A DNA stretch of 64,000 bases. Source: DATATV01 sp036268615 (GTDB lineage Bacteria > Actinomycetota > Actinomycetes > Mycobacteriales > Pseudonocardiaceae). The stretch spans positions 1-64,000 of the forward strand of contig DATATV010000098.1 in assembly GCA_036268615.1 (NCBI GenBank), written 5' to 3'. The notes below the pieces were generated by a model, which saw nothing but the letters and a program-made list of their open reading frames with translations, did not search any database and was not told where the DNA came from. Positions 33,301 to 41,832 of this stretch are shown here, in pieces. The position numbers and the translations under genes were made by a program. Position 1 is the stretch's first letter, and the number at the start of each line of letters is the position of its first letter.

Positions 33301-33564
33301 ACCGAGCGGGTCCGGCCGCTGAAGGTGCGCGGCCGGACGATCCACCAGGTCGGGCTGCCCTATCACTGGGGCCCCAACGGACTGAGCACCGGCGACGCGG
33401 CCAACGAGCTGCTGTCGCTGGCGCTCGACCCGAACGTGCACATCCAGGAGGCCAAGGCGGCGACCTGCGACATCCGGCCCGGCCGCCGGCCACGCGGCCC
33501 GGAGCTGCCGCGGTTCCTGGCCGACTACCGGCGCCGGGCGGGCCTGCCGGCGGACGAGCCCTAG
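30313..33564 (+). CDS. fdhA: selenocysteine-containing formate dehydrogenase, catalytic subunit
   Basis: 1083 aa, read through an in-frame UGA (30877-30879) as selenocysteine at residue 189. The context NQARI-U-HSATV followed by GTSFGRGG matches FdnG/FdoG-type enzymes. Cys51, 54, 58 and 86 bind a 4Fe-4S cluster; the remainder is the molybdopterin-guanine dinucleotide fold (molybdopterin oxidoreductase family). Oxidises formate to CO2. The TTG at 30313 has GGGAGG 5 nt upstream and starts MGVRQWIEDWP. No Tat signal is present, unlike periplasmic FDH-N/O. Residues about 337-393 are an acidic, Gln/Ser/His-rich insertion. It converges on its own membrane and Fe-S subunits. Confidence 0.95.
30877..30909 (+). 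promoter_or_regulatory. selenocysteine UGA codon and SECIS-like hairpin
   Basis: The UGA is followed after 11 nt by GGTGCCC-GGTCT-GGGTACC, seven pairs (one G-U) closing a GGUCU loop. Distance and loop match the known bacterial SECIS of fdhF, where loop G and U contact SelB. This is the cis signal for SelB-mediated recoding. Confidence 0.9.
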
Positions 33565-33618
33565 GCGTCTTCCAAGGGCCATCTCCGCGCAGCCGGAAAG
33601 AGGCCCTTGAAAGACGCC
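33564..33618. terminator. bidirectional terminator
   Basis: GGCGTCTTCCAAGGGCC and GGCCCTTGAAAGACGCC, 16 of 17 complementary, fill the gap exactly between the stops of the convergent catalytic and NrfD-like subunit genes. Confidence 0.8.
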
Positions 33619-34566
33619 CTACGACTTGGTGCGGTCGAGCCGTTCCCGCTGTGGCTGCACGGTGTAGCGCGGGTCCTTGGCCGAGGCGACCCCGGACTGG
33701 AAGATGGCGAACCGGGTGCACGCCGACCCGGCCAGCGCGGCCGCGCCGCCGATCACGGCGGCCACCCGGGAACGACCGCCCAGCAGCCCGCCGACCACCG
33801 CGCCGGTCACCGTGAGGGCCTCGGCCGCGCGCATCAGCTTGCCGGCGGTGCCGGTGTGCAGGGCTTCGCTCACCATGCCCATCCGTCGTTCCCGCAGCCG
33901 CCCGGCGGCCAACTCCAGCGCGCCACCCAGAACTGCCGCCCGTCGGGCCGGCCCGGCCTGGTCGCGGGGCGTGGCCAGCATCCCGAGGCCACCCGCGGCA
34001 CTCGCCGCCGACCCGACGAAGACGAACGGCAGTTCGCGGTAGCCCTCGTGCCACGCGGGGACAGCGGTGTCCGCGACGAGCACGCCGGTGTACGCGGCGA
34101 CCGCCGGCCCGACCAGCCCCGCGCCGATCGTGGCGACCCGACCCAGCCGGGTGAACCGGCCGGTCACGTCGGTCAGCGCGGCGAGCCCCACCTGCGGACC
34201 GTAGGCGCTCAGAATCCAGGTGCCGATGCTCATCGGCGAACTCGGCTTGACCACCCGCAACATGTTCACGAACCGGGCCGGCCGGCCGAGATCGTGCACC
34301 AGCGCGTACATCGACGCGGAGATGGCGACGAGCGCGCCGACCTTGCCCGTCCTGGCCAGTGCGGGCCGGCCGGTCAGCTCGGCGCCGGCGGCGAGGACCG
34401 AGGACGCACCGGCGAGGCCGCCGAGAAACAGGTAGCCGGCGATGTCGGTGGCCGCCCAGGTCGGCGGCCGCAGGATGGGCCTGCCGTAGTACGAACTGAA
34501 CTCCGCGTCCGGGACCATCGCCTGCTCGCCGCGGCGACGACGCCGGCCGGTCGGTGCCTGGCTCAT
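33619..34566 (-). CDS. NrfD-like membrane subunit of formate dehydrogenase
   Basis: 315 aa. Soluble N-terminus (SSYYGRPILRPPTW), then about eight membrane segments: AGYLFLGGLAGASSVLAAG, a conserved HDLGRP turn, and MSIGTWILSAYG. This is the NrfD/PsrC quinone-reactive family rather than the cytochrome b gamma subunit of FDH-N. It overlaps the Fe-S subunit stop by 4 nt. It should anchor the complex and pass electrons to menaquinone. Confidence 0.87.
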   Translation of the reverse strand: MSQAPTGRRRRRGEQAMVPDAEFSSYYGRPILRPPTWAATDIAGYLFLGGLAGASSVLAAGAELTGRPALARTGKVGALVAISASMYALVHDLGRPARFVNMLRVVKPSSPMSIGTWILSAYGPQVGLAALTDVTGRFTRLGRVATIGAGLVGPAVAAYTGVLVADTAVPAWHEGYRELPFVFVGSAASAAGGLGMLATPRDQAGPARRAAVLGGALELAAGRLRERRMGMVSEALHTGTAGKLMRAAEALTVTGAVVGGLLGGRSRVAAVIGGAAALAGSACTRFAIFQSGVASAKDPRYTVQPQRERLDRTKS

Positions 34567-35453
34567 GAACGCCGCCCGCCCAGGAAGCTGATCGCGATGC
34601 CGGCCAACAGGGTGGCGGCGGCCACGCCCGCGTGCTTCCACATCGCGGGCAGGTCCCGGGTGGTCACCACCGGGTCCGGGGGCAGGCCGTAGACCTCGGG
34701 TTCGTCCAGCAGCAGGAAGAACGCGCCGTCACCGCCGACCCCGTCGTTCTCGTCGCGGCCGTAGAGTCGTGCGTCGGTGACCCCGCGCTCCTGCAGGGCG
34801 GCCAGCCGCGCGTCGGCCCGCTCCCGCAGTTCGTCCAGTTCGCCGTACTGGATGGAGTCGGTGGGGCAGGCCTGCGCGCAGGCGGGCTGCATCCCGGCGC
34901 CGAGCCGGTCGTAACACATCGTGCACTTCCACGCCCGCCCGTCGTCCTCGCGCTGGTCGATCACGCCGTACGGACACGCGGGAATGCAGTAGCCGCAACC
35001 GTTGCAGATGTCGGGCTGGACCACGACGGTGCCGAACTCGGTACGGAACAGTGCCCCGGTCGGGCACACGTCCAGGCAGGCGGCGTGGGTGCAGTGCTTG
35101 CACACGTCGCTGGACATCAGCCAGCGGAACTCGGTGCGCTCGCCCTCACCCTGCTCCCCCGGCTTGGTGAACGTGGGCAGGCCGAGATCGACGGCCGGCT
35201 TGCGCTGCTCGATGAACGCCACGTGCCGCCAGGTGTTCGCGCTGAGGCCACCGGTGTTGTCGTAGGACATTCCGGTGAAGTCCAGCCCGTCCTCGGGCAC
35301 GTCGTTCCATTCCTTGCAGGCCACTTCGCACGCCTTGCAGCCGATGCACACGCTGGTGTCGGTGAAGAAGCCGTGCCGGGGCTGGGGATCGGCATAACCG
35401 GACCTGCCCGGCGGGTCATCGGCGGTCAGCAGGTCACGCAGGTTGAACGACAT
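34563..35453 (-). CDS. formate dehydrogenase iron-sulfur (beta) subunit
   Basis: 296 aa with four 4Fe-4S ferredoxin-like clusters: C36IGCKACEVACKEW, CKHCTHAACLDVCPTG, CNGCGYCIPACPYG, and CTMCYDRLGAGMQPACAQAC. A C-terminal membrane helix (HAGVAAATLLAGIAISFLGG) precedes a basic end, as in FdnH. It wires the catalytic subunit to the membrane subunit. Start chosen at MSFNLRDL with GGAGG 10 nt before it. It lies 28 bp after selD in one operon. Confidence 0.93.
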   Translation of the reverse strand: MSFNLRDLLTADDPPGRSGYADPQPRHGFFTDTSVCIGCKACEVACKEWNDVPEDGLDFTGMSYDNTGGLSANTWRHVAFIEQRKPAVDLGLPTFTKPGEQGEGERTEFRWLMSSDVCKHCTHAACLDVCPTGALFRTEFGTVVVQPDICNGCGYCIPACPYGVIDQREDDGRAWKCTMCYDRLGAGMQPACAQACPTDSIQYGELDELRERADARLAALQERGVTDARLYGRDENDGVGGDGAFFLLLDEPEVYGLPPDPVVTTRDLPAMWKHAGVAAATLLAGIAISFLGGRRS

Positions 35454-35481
35454 GATTTCGCGTCCTCCTCGGCGGCAGTGT

Positions 35482-36498
35482 CTAGCGGACGATGATCGGA
35501 TGGTCGCCGGCCGGGACCAGCTCACCCACCACGGTGGCACCGGGAATCTCGCCGGCCAGCAGCAGGCCGCCGGAGGTCTGGGCGTCGGCGAGCAGCAACG
35601 CCTCGTCCTCGTCGACCGCGGTCAGGTCGGCGTGCGGACGCACCCAGTCGAGGTTGCGCCGGGTGCCACCGCTGACGTAGCCGTCCCGCAGGGCCTGCCG
35701 GGCGCCGTCCAGGTAGGGCACGGCGGCCGCGTCGATCACCGCGGTCACCCCGCTCGCCCGGGCCAGCTTGTAGGCGTGCCCGAGCAGACCGAAGCCGGTC
35801 ACGTCGGTGGCGCACCGGATGCCCGCGGCCAGCGCGGCCTCGGCCGCGTCCCGGTTGAGCGCCACCATCGTGGCCACCGCGTTGGCGAAGACCTCGCCGG
35901 TCGCCTTGTGTCGGCTGTTCAGCACCCCGATGCCCAGCGGCTTGGTCAGCGACAAGGGGATGCCGGCTCGACCAGAATCGTTGCGCAGCAACCGATCCGG
36001 ATTCGCGATGCCGGTCACCGCCAGGCCGTACTTGGGTTCCGGGTCGTCCACGCTGTGCCCACCGGCGACGTGGCAACCGGCGGCCGACGCGACCTCCAGC
36101 CCACCCCGCAGTGTCTCGGCGGCCAGTTCGAACGGCAGCGTCTCGCGCGGCCAGGCGAGCAGGTTGACCGCCACCACCGGTCGGCCGCCCATCGCGTACA
36201 CGTCCGACAGCGCGTTCGCGGCGGCGATCCGGCCCCAGTCGTACGGGTCGTCCACGACGGGCGTGAAGAAGTCGGTGGTGAGGACCAACGCCGACCCGCC
36301 TGCCATCCGGACCACGGCCGCGTCGTCGCCGTGGTCGAGACCGACGATCAGCTCCCCCACCGGATCGGCCACCGGCGCCGCGCCGACCAGCCCGGACACG
36401 ATCTGCTCCAGCTCGCCGGGCGGGATCTTGCAGGCGCAGCCACCGCCGTGCGCGTACTGGGTGAGCCGGATCGTCGGAGTCGTCACCGTCGAGGTCAT
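35482..36498 (-). CDS. selD: selenide, water dikinase (selenophosphate synthetase)
   Basis: 338 aa. The active-site loop YAHGGGCACKIPPGEL places Cys21 and Lys24 where E. coli SelD has Cys17 and Lys20; this SelD is a Cys form, not itself a selenoprotein. ATP-binding parts include GLDHGDDAAVVRM and DVYAMGGRPVVAVNLLAWP. It makes selenophosphate from selenide and ATP. First gene of a minus-strand operon with the FDH beta and NrfD-like subunits; divergent from selC. Confidence 0.95.
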   Translation of the reverse strand: MTSTVTTPTIRLTQYAHGGGCACKIPPGELEQIVSGLVGAAPVADPVGELIVGLDHGDDAAVVRMAGGSALVLTTDFFTPVVDDPYDWGRIAAANALSDVYAMGGRPVVAVNLLAWPRETLPFELAAETLRGGLEVASAAGCHVAGGHSVDDPEPKYGLAVTGIANPDRLLRNDSGRAGIPLSLTKPLGIGVLNSRHKATGEVFANAVATMVALNRDAAEAALAAGIRCATDVTGFGLLGHAYKLARASGVTAVIDAAAVPYLDGARQALRDGYVSGGTRRNLDWVRPHADLTAVDEDEALLLADAQTSGGLLLAGEIPGATVVGELVPAGDHPIIVR

Positions 36499-36571
36499 GG
36501 GGTCATCGTCGTCTTTACCGGCCCCGTTCGCACCTCTCCCCGAGGATTGCCATGATGACCACATGGCGCAG

Positions 36572-36666
36572 GGAGGCGTATTCGACCTGGTGGTCGGCCC
36601 GGTCTTCAAAACCGTGGAACGGCAGGAGCTGTCGTTGGCGGGTTCGATTCCCGTCCGCCTCCGCCA
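36572..36666 (+). tRNA. selC: tRNA-Sec (anticodon UCA)
   Basis: 95 nt, the length of E. coli selC. Acceptor GGAGGCG pairs with CGCCTCC, then discriminator G and an encoded CCA. The D arm is a 6-bp stem (last pair G-U) with a TGGT loop, diagnostic for tRNA-Sec. Anticodon loop CTTCAAA carries TCA at 36606-36608. A long variable arm (AACGGCAG-gag-CTGTCGTT) and a TTCGATT T loop complete it. The anticodon stem contains one C-U mismatch. It ends 17 nt before selA and may share its transcript. Confidence 0.95.
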
Positions 36667-36683
36667 CGAACGGCGGCCAGAGC

Positions 36684-38006
36684 ATGGCTGAACCGGCGGC
36701 CGACCCCCGGCGGCGGATCGCCGGCACCGACACCCTGCTGGCCGATCCGCGCTGCGCGGACCTGGTCACGGTGCTGGGCCGGCCCGCGGTCAAGGCGGCC
36801 ATTGTGGCCGCCCAGGACCGGGCCCGAGCGGGCGACCTCAACCCGGAGGACGTGCTGGACACGGCGTTGGCCGCGCTGTCGGCCGCCCCGGCCGGCCCAC
36901 GTCCGGTGATCAACGCGACCGGCGTGCTCGTGCACACCAACCTCGGCCGCGCTCCGCTGTCGGCCACAGCGCGCGCGGCGCTGGTGGCCGCGGCCGGCTG
37001 CACCGACGTCGAGTTCGACCTGGCCACCGGGCGGCGAGCGCCCCGGGGCACCGACACGCTGGCCGCGCTGGCCGCCGCGGCGCCCGACGCCGAGGCCGTG
37101 CACGTGGTCAACAACAACGCCGCCGCGCTGCTGCTGTGCGCGCTGGTGCTCGCCGCCGGCCGGGAGATCGTGGTCAGCCGCGGCGAACTCGTGGAGATCG
37201 GCGACGGCTTCCGCATCCCCGACCTGCTGGCCAGCACCGGCGCCCGGCTGCGCGAGGTCGGCACGACCAACCGGACCCACGTCCGCGACTACGCCGACGC
37301 GATCGGACCGGACACGGCGTTCCTGCTCAAGGTGCACCCGTCGAACTTCCAGGTCAGCGGCTTCACCACCGAGGTCGGCACGAGCCGGCTGGCCGAGTTG
37401 GGACCGCCGGTCGTGGTCGACATCGGCTCCGGCCTGCTGACACCGCACCCGCTGCTGCCGGACGAACCGGACGCGGCCACCGCACTGCGGGCCGGGGCCG
37501 CGCTGGTCACCGCGAGCGGCGACAAGCTGCTCGGCGGACCGCAGGCCGGCCTGCTGCTGGGCCGGCTGGACCTGGTCACCCGACTGCGCCGGCATCCGGC
37601 CGCGCGGGCGCTGCGAGTGGACAAGCTGACCCTGGCCGCGCTGGCGGCGACCCTGCGCGGCCCGGCCGAGCCCCCGGTGCGCGCGGCGCTGGAACTGCCG
37701 GCGGCCGAGGTACGGGCTCGCGCGGCGGCGATGGCGGCGCGACTGGCGGGGCAGGGAGTGGACGCCGTCGCGGTCGACTCGGTCTCGGTGGTCGGCGGTG
37801 GCGGCGCCCCCGGAGTCCGGTTGCCCAGTGCGGCGGTCAGCCTGCCGGCGGAGTTCGGGCCCGGGTTGCGGACGGCGGCGACCGCGGTGGTCGGCCGGGT
37901 CGAGGGTGGCCGCTGCCTGCTCGACCTGCGCACGGTCGCTGCAGCCGAGGAACCTTCGGTCGAGACGGCCGCGCTCGCCGTGCACCGGGCCCGGCAATGC
38001 GGGTGA
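36684..38006 (+). CDS. selA: L-seryl-tRNA(Sec) selenium transferase
   Basis: 440 aa. PLP-enzyme fold with the Schiff-base lysine in VTASGDKLLGGPQAGLL (Lys281), plus INATGVLVHTNLGRAPLS and NNNAAALLL. Converts Ser-tRNA-Sec to Sec-tRNA-Sec using selenophosphate. Start is the ATG of MAEPAADP just after selC; upstream in-frame codons lie inside the tRNA. Overlaps selB by 10 nt. Confidence 0.96.
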   Translation: MAEPAADPRRRIAGTDTLLADPRCADLVTVLGRPAVKAAIVAAQDRARAGDLNPEDVLDTALAALSAAPAGPRPVINATGVLVHTNLGRAPLSATARAALVAAAGCTDVEFDLATGRRAPRGTDTLAALAAAAPDAEAVHVVNNNAAALLLCALVLAAGREIVVSRGELVEIGDGFRIPDLLASTGARLREVGTTNRTHVRDYADAIGPDTAFLLKVHPSNFQVSGFTTEVGTSRLAELGPPVVVDIGSGLLTPHPLLPDEPDAATALRAGAALVTASGDKLLGGPQAGLLLGRLDLVTRLRRHPAARALRVDKLTLAALAATLRGPAEPPVRAALELPAAEVRARAAAMAARLAGQGVDAVAVDSVSVVGGGGAPGVRLPSAAVSLPAEFGPGLRTAATAVVGRVEGGRCLLDLRTVAAAEEPSVETAALAVHRARQCG

Positions 38007-39760
38007 TCGCCACCGCCGGGCACGTCGACCACGGCAAGTCCACTGTGATCAGAGCGCTGACCGGGATGGAACCCGACCGCTGGGCCGAGGAACAGCGGCG
38101 CGGCCTGACCATCGGGCTGGGCTTCGTGTGGACCACGCTGCCCGGCGTCGGCGAGGTCGCGTTCGTCGACGTGCCCGGCCACGAGAAGTTCGTGCCCACC
38201 ATGCTCGCCGGGGTCGGCCCGGTGCCCGCGGTGCTGTTCGTGGTGGCCGCGGACGGCGGTTGGATGCCCCAGTCCGACGAACACCTGGCCGCGCTGGACG
38301 CGTTCGGCGTGCGCCACGGCATGCTCGCGGTGACCAGGGCCGATCTGGCCGACCCGGCACCGGCGATGGCCGACGCGCTGACCCGGATCGGCCGCACCAG
38401 CCTCGGCGAGTTGCCCGCGGTGGCGGTCAGCGCGCGCACCGGGCGGGGCCTCGACAAGCTGCGGGCCGCACTGGTCACGCTCGCCACCCAGGTCGGTCCC
38501 GGCGATCCGGCCGCGGACGTCCGGCTGTGGATCGACCGCACGTTCACCATCGACGGCGCCGGCACCGTGGTCACCGGCACCCTGGCCGCCGGCACGCTCC
38601 GAGTCGAGGACCAGCTGGTCCTCGCCGGCAGCGGCGAACGGGTACGCGTGCGTGCCTTGCAATCCCTGGGCAAGGACCTCGACGTGGTCGTGCCGGCGGC
38701 GCGGGTCGCGGTGAACCTGCGCGGGACGGCCCGCCCGTCCGTCGGGCCCGGCGACGCGCTGCTCACTCGGGACGTGTGGCGGCGCACGGACGTACTGGAC
38801 GCCGTGCTGACCGGTGACGACGCCCGGCAGCTGCCCCGAGAACTGGTGTTGCACATCGGATCGGCGGCCGTCCGGGTGCGGCCGCGCGCCCTCGGACCGA
38901 CCACGACGCGACTGCGCCTGGCCCGGCCACTGCCGCTGCGGGTCGGCGACCGCGTGCTGCTGCGCGACCCCGGCCGCCACCGGGTCGCCGCCCGCGCGGA
39001 CGTGCTGGACATCGACCCGCCCGACCTGCACCGCCGGGGCGCCGCCGCCGCCCGGGCCGCGGAACTCACCGCGCTGGCCGGCGCGCCCGCGGTCGAACAG
39101 GCCGAGGCATTGCTGCGCCGGCAACGATTCCTGGCCCCGGCCGGCTTCCGGATCGCCGGCCTGCCGGTCGTCGGCCAGCCGGTGAGCGTGCTGCGGGCCG
39201 ACCCGACCGCATTGGCGGCTGCGCTGGCCCAGCTGCCCGGCACGGTCCGCACGTGGTCGGCCGACAACCCGCTCGCCGCCGGGATGCCCCTGGACGTGCT
39301 GCGACAGGCCCTCGACCTGCCCGACCTGGCCACGACCGAACACCTCGTGCGCGACGCCGACCTGTCGCTCGCCGACGGTCGCGTCCGGCCGGCCGCCGAC
39401 CCGGCCGCCCTGCCGCCCACCTTGCAGGCCGCGGTGGACACCGTGCGTGCCGACCTGTCTTCGGCGCCGTTCGTCGCGCCGGACACGAATCGGCTGGCCG
39501 AGCTGGGTTTGGGTTACCAGGAGCTGGCCGCGGCCGCCCGCGCGGGGCAGCTGCTGCGGGTGGGTAACGGCATCGTGCTGCTCCCCGACGCCGAACAGCG
39601 CGCCGCCGAGATCCTGGCCACGCTGCCCGCTCCGTTCACGGTCGCGCAGGCCCGGCAAGCGCTGGACACCACCCGCCGGGTCGCCGTGCCGCTGCTGGAA
39701 CTGTTGGACCGCAACGGAATCACCCGCCGGCTGACCGACGGCACCCGCCACCTCCGCTGA
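37997..39760 (+). CDS. selB: selenocysteine-specific elongation factor
   Basis: 587 aa. GTPase: AGHVDHGKST (residues 7-16), DVPGHEKFVPTML, and TRAD. EF-Tu-like beta domains follow (WIDRTFTIDGAGTVVTGTLA). The C-terminal third is a set of winged helices (LPAPFTVAQARQALDTTRRV) that bind the SECIS hairpin. Delivers Sec-tRNA to the UGA of the neighbouring formate dehydrogenase. ATG at 37997 overlaps the selA end, so the two are translationally coupled. Confidence 0.96.
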   Translation: MRVIATAGHVDHGKSTVIRALTGMEPDRWAEEQRRGLTIGLGFVWTTLPGVGEVAFVDVPGHEKFVPTMLAGVGPVPAVLFVVAADGGWMPQSDEHLAALDAFGVRHGMLAVTRADLADPAPAMADALTRIGRTSLGELPAVAVSARTGRGLDKLRAALVTLATQVGPGDPAADVRLWIDRTFTIDGAGTVVTGTLAAGTLRVEDQLVLAGSGERVRVRALQSLGKDLDVVVPAARVAVNLRGTARPSVGPGDALLTRDVWRRTDVLDAVLTGDDARQLPRELVLHIGSAAVRVRPRALGPTTTRLRLARPLPLRVGDRVLLRDPGRHRVAARADVLDIDPPDLHRRGAAAARAAELTALAGAPAVEQAEALLRRQRFLAPAGFRIAGLPVVGQPVSVLRADPTALAAALAQLPGTVRTWSADNPLAAGMPLDVLRQALDLPDLATTEHLVRDADLSLADGRVRPAADPAALPPTLQAAVDTVRADLSSAPFVAPDTNRLAELGLGYQELAAAARAGQLLRVGNGIVLLPDAEQRAAEILATLPAPFTVAQARQALDTTRRVAVPLLELLDRNGITRRLTDGTRHLR

Positions 39761-39770
39761 GCACGATCGC

Positions 39771-40433
39771 TCAGACGTGCACCGGCGCACTGATCAACCC
39801 GACCACCGCGTCGACGAGCGCGTCCCCGGTCTGCGCCCAACTCGCCGCGGTGTCGACGTCCTCATGTCGGGACAGCGCGAGTTCCCGCTCCGCACAGGTG
39901 TGCACGAGCGCGCTGCGGACCATCTGATCCCGCACCAGCGCGACCGACAGCGGCACCTGCGGGGTCAGCGCCCGGATCGCGGTGATCGTGGCCCGCATCG
40001 CCGGTGACCCGGTGTTCTCCCACACCACCACGTCCCGCAGGCCGGGCTCGGCGGTGACCAGCGCCGCGAACCGCGCGCACCAACTCGGATTTCCCAGCTC
40101 CGCAAGGTGTTCGGTGAACGGCCGCACGAGGCAGCCGACGTGGTCACGCAGTCGGGCCGAACCCTCCGCGTCCCGGAGGAGTTGCTGGCGCCGCCGTTCC
40201 ATCGGCTCGGCGTGCGCCCGGCTGATCGCCAGAATCAGGTCGGTCTTGGTGCCGAAGTGATAGGCGACCGCCGACTTGTTCGCCTGCCGCGCGGCATCGA
40301 GCACCTGCCGGACGGAGACCGCGGCAAAACCGTGCTCGGCGAACAGCCGCTCCGCGGTGTCCAGCAGCAGGGCGCGAGTGGTCTCGGTGCGGACCCGGTG
40401 CAGTCCACGACCGGCGACGCGGCGGTTCACCAT
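39771..40433 (-). CDS. TetR/AcrR family regulator
   Basis: 220 aa. HTH: HGFAAVSVRQVLDAARQANK followed by SAVAYHFGTKTDLILAI. It overlaps the end of the upstream P450 gene by 7 nt on the same strand, so P450 and regulator form an operon. It probably represses this operon, and possibly the divergent lactonase, through the AAGACAG...CTGTCTT repeat upstream of the P450. Confidence 0.88.
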   Translation of the reverse strand: MVNRRVAGRGLHRVRTETTRALLLDTAERLFAEHGFAAVSVRQVLDAARQANKSAVAYHFGTKTDLILAISRAHAEPMERRRQQLLRDAEGSARLRDHVGCLVRPFTEHLAELGNPSWCARFAALVTAEPGLRDVVVWENTGSPAMRATITAIRALTPQVPLSVALVRDQMVRSALVHTCAERELALSRHEDVDTAASWAQTGDALVDAVVGLISAPVHV

Positions 40434-41665
40434 CGCACCGGCACCTGCTCGATGCCGCCGACGATCAGCCCCTCCCGACGGCGCAACTCGTCGGGCTCGA
40501 CGGCCAGTTCGAGCGTCGGCAACCGGGTCAGCAGCGTACTGAGCACCGTGGTCAACTCGGTCCGCGCCAACGCCTGCCCGACGCAGGAGTGCGGGCCCGC
40601 GCCGAAGGCGACGTGCGGGTTGGGCGTGCGCGCCAGATCCATGTCGTCGGCACCGGTGAACGCGTGCTCGTCCCGGTTGGCCGCGGCCATGCTGCACACC
40701 ACGGTCGTGCCGGCCGGCAGCGTGGTCCCGGCGATCTCCACCGGCTCGGAGATGAACCGCGGCATGCCGAAACCGGGATTCGCGTCGAAGCGCAGCACTT
40801 CCTCCACCGCACTACGCACCAGCGACGGATCGGCCAGCAGCCGCTCCCAGCGCTCCCGGCGGGACAGCAGCATGGCGACCATCTTGCCGATCATGTTCGC
40901 CGTCGTCTCGTGCCCGGCGATCAACAAGCCCTGCCCGGTGACGATCAGTTCCTGCTCGGTCATGCCGGCCTCGTCGCCGACGGTCAGGCCGAGGGCGCTG
41001 AGCAGATCGTCGCCGGGATCGGTCAGCTTGCCGCGGACCAGCTTGGCCATGTAGGCGTAGAACTCCTGGCCGGACGCGGCGATCTCCGGCTGCGAATAGC
41101 GGGTCAGGTTGAGCATCGTGTCCGACCAGTGCGCGAACCGGTGCCGATCCTCGGCGGGCACGCCCAGCAGCTCGCAGATCACGAACACCGGCAGCGGAAA
41201 CCCCAGCGCCGCACCAAGATCAGCCGGTGCGCCGGACGCGACCAGCTCGTCGATCAGCGACTCGGCGATCTCCTGGATGCGGGGTTGCAGGGCGGTCACC
41301 CGCTTGATGGTGAACGAGCGCCCGACCAGCCGGCGCCAGCGCTGATGCCCGGGCCCGATCATCGAGGCCGACGTCCCCTCCGGCTCATCGTCTGCTCGCC
41401 GGCGCGCACTGAACGCCGAGGCGTCCCCGTTGCTGGACACCGAGGCAGCGCCCGGCGCGTCCAGTTGCCGGGTGAACCGAGGATCCATCAACAACGTACG
41501 CACGTCGTCGTAGCGGGTGAGCAGCAACGTCTCGTCCCCGCTGGCCATCCGCACCCGCGCCACCGGACACCCGTCGCGCAGCTGCGCCCACTCCGCCGGC
41601 GGTTCCAGCGCCGTGGGATTGGCGAAGGGATACAGCGGCGGTCGGACATCCTCGACGGCGGCCAT
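40427..41665 (-). CDS. cytochrome P450
   Basis: 412 aa. I-helix LLIAGHETTANMIGKMVAML, K-helix EEVLRFD, heme loop VAFGAGPHSCVGQALART with ligand Cys361. The AGHETT form and overall layout resemble CYP105/107-like actinobacterial P450s of secondary metabolism or xenobiotic oxidation. No ferredoxin is adjacent, so electrons come from elsewhere. Divergent from the SMP-30 gene. Confidence 0.92.
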   Translation of the reverse strand: MAAVEDVRPPLYPFANPTALEPPAEWAQLRDGCPVARVRMASGDETLLLTRYDDVRTLLMDPRFTRQLDAPGAASVSSNGDASAFSARRRADDEPEGTSASMIGPGHQRWRRLVGRSFTIKRVTALQPRIQEIAESLIDELVASGAPADLGAALGFPLPVFVICELLGVPAEDRHRFAHWSDTMLNLTRYSQPEIAASGQEFYAYMAKLVRGKLTDPGDDLLSALGLTVGDEAGMTEQELIVTGQGLLIAGHETTANMIGKMVAMLLSRRERWERLLADPSLVRSAVEEVLRFDANPGFGMPRFISEPVEIAGTTLPAGTTVVCSMAAANRDEHAFTGADDMDLARTPNPHVAFGAGPHSCVGQALARTELTTVLSTLLTRLPTLELAVEPDELRRREGLIVGGIEQVPVRW

Positions 41666-41721
41666 GACGGGCTCCTCTCAGCGGACGTGCCCGAGGTTAA
41701 GGCACTCGTCTGCCAAGTATC

Positions 41722-41755
41722 AAGACAGCCTTGACGATATTCATTCAACTGTCTT
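41722..41755. promoter_or_regulatory. inverted repeat in divergent promoter
   Basis: AAGACAG and CTGTCTT, 20 nt apart, with TTGACG between them, in the 167-bp gap between the P450-TetR operon and the lactonase. Candidate operator for the TetR at 39771. Confidence 0.45.
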
Positions 41756-41832
41756 AGTCCGCCCGCTGTCGATCCGCCGGGTCGCCGTTCGTGTAGGTGG
41801 TGCACGCAAACCTGACCAGCCGAGGAGACACC

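Noticed and set aside
30910..33582. 890-codon open frame antisense to formate dehydrogenase
   Set aside because: Arises from GC-rich codon bias opposite a genuine molybdopterin enzyme; no recognisable motifs and no ribosome site.
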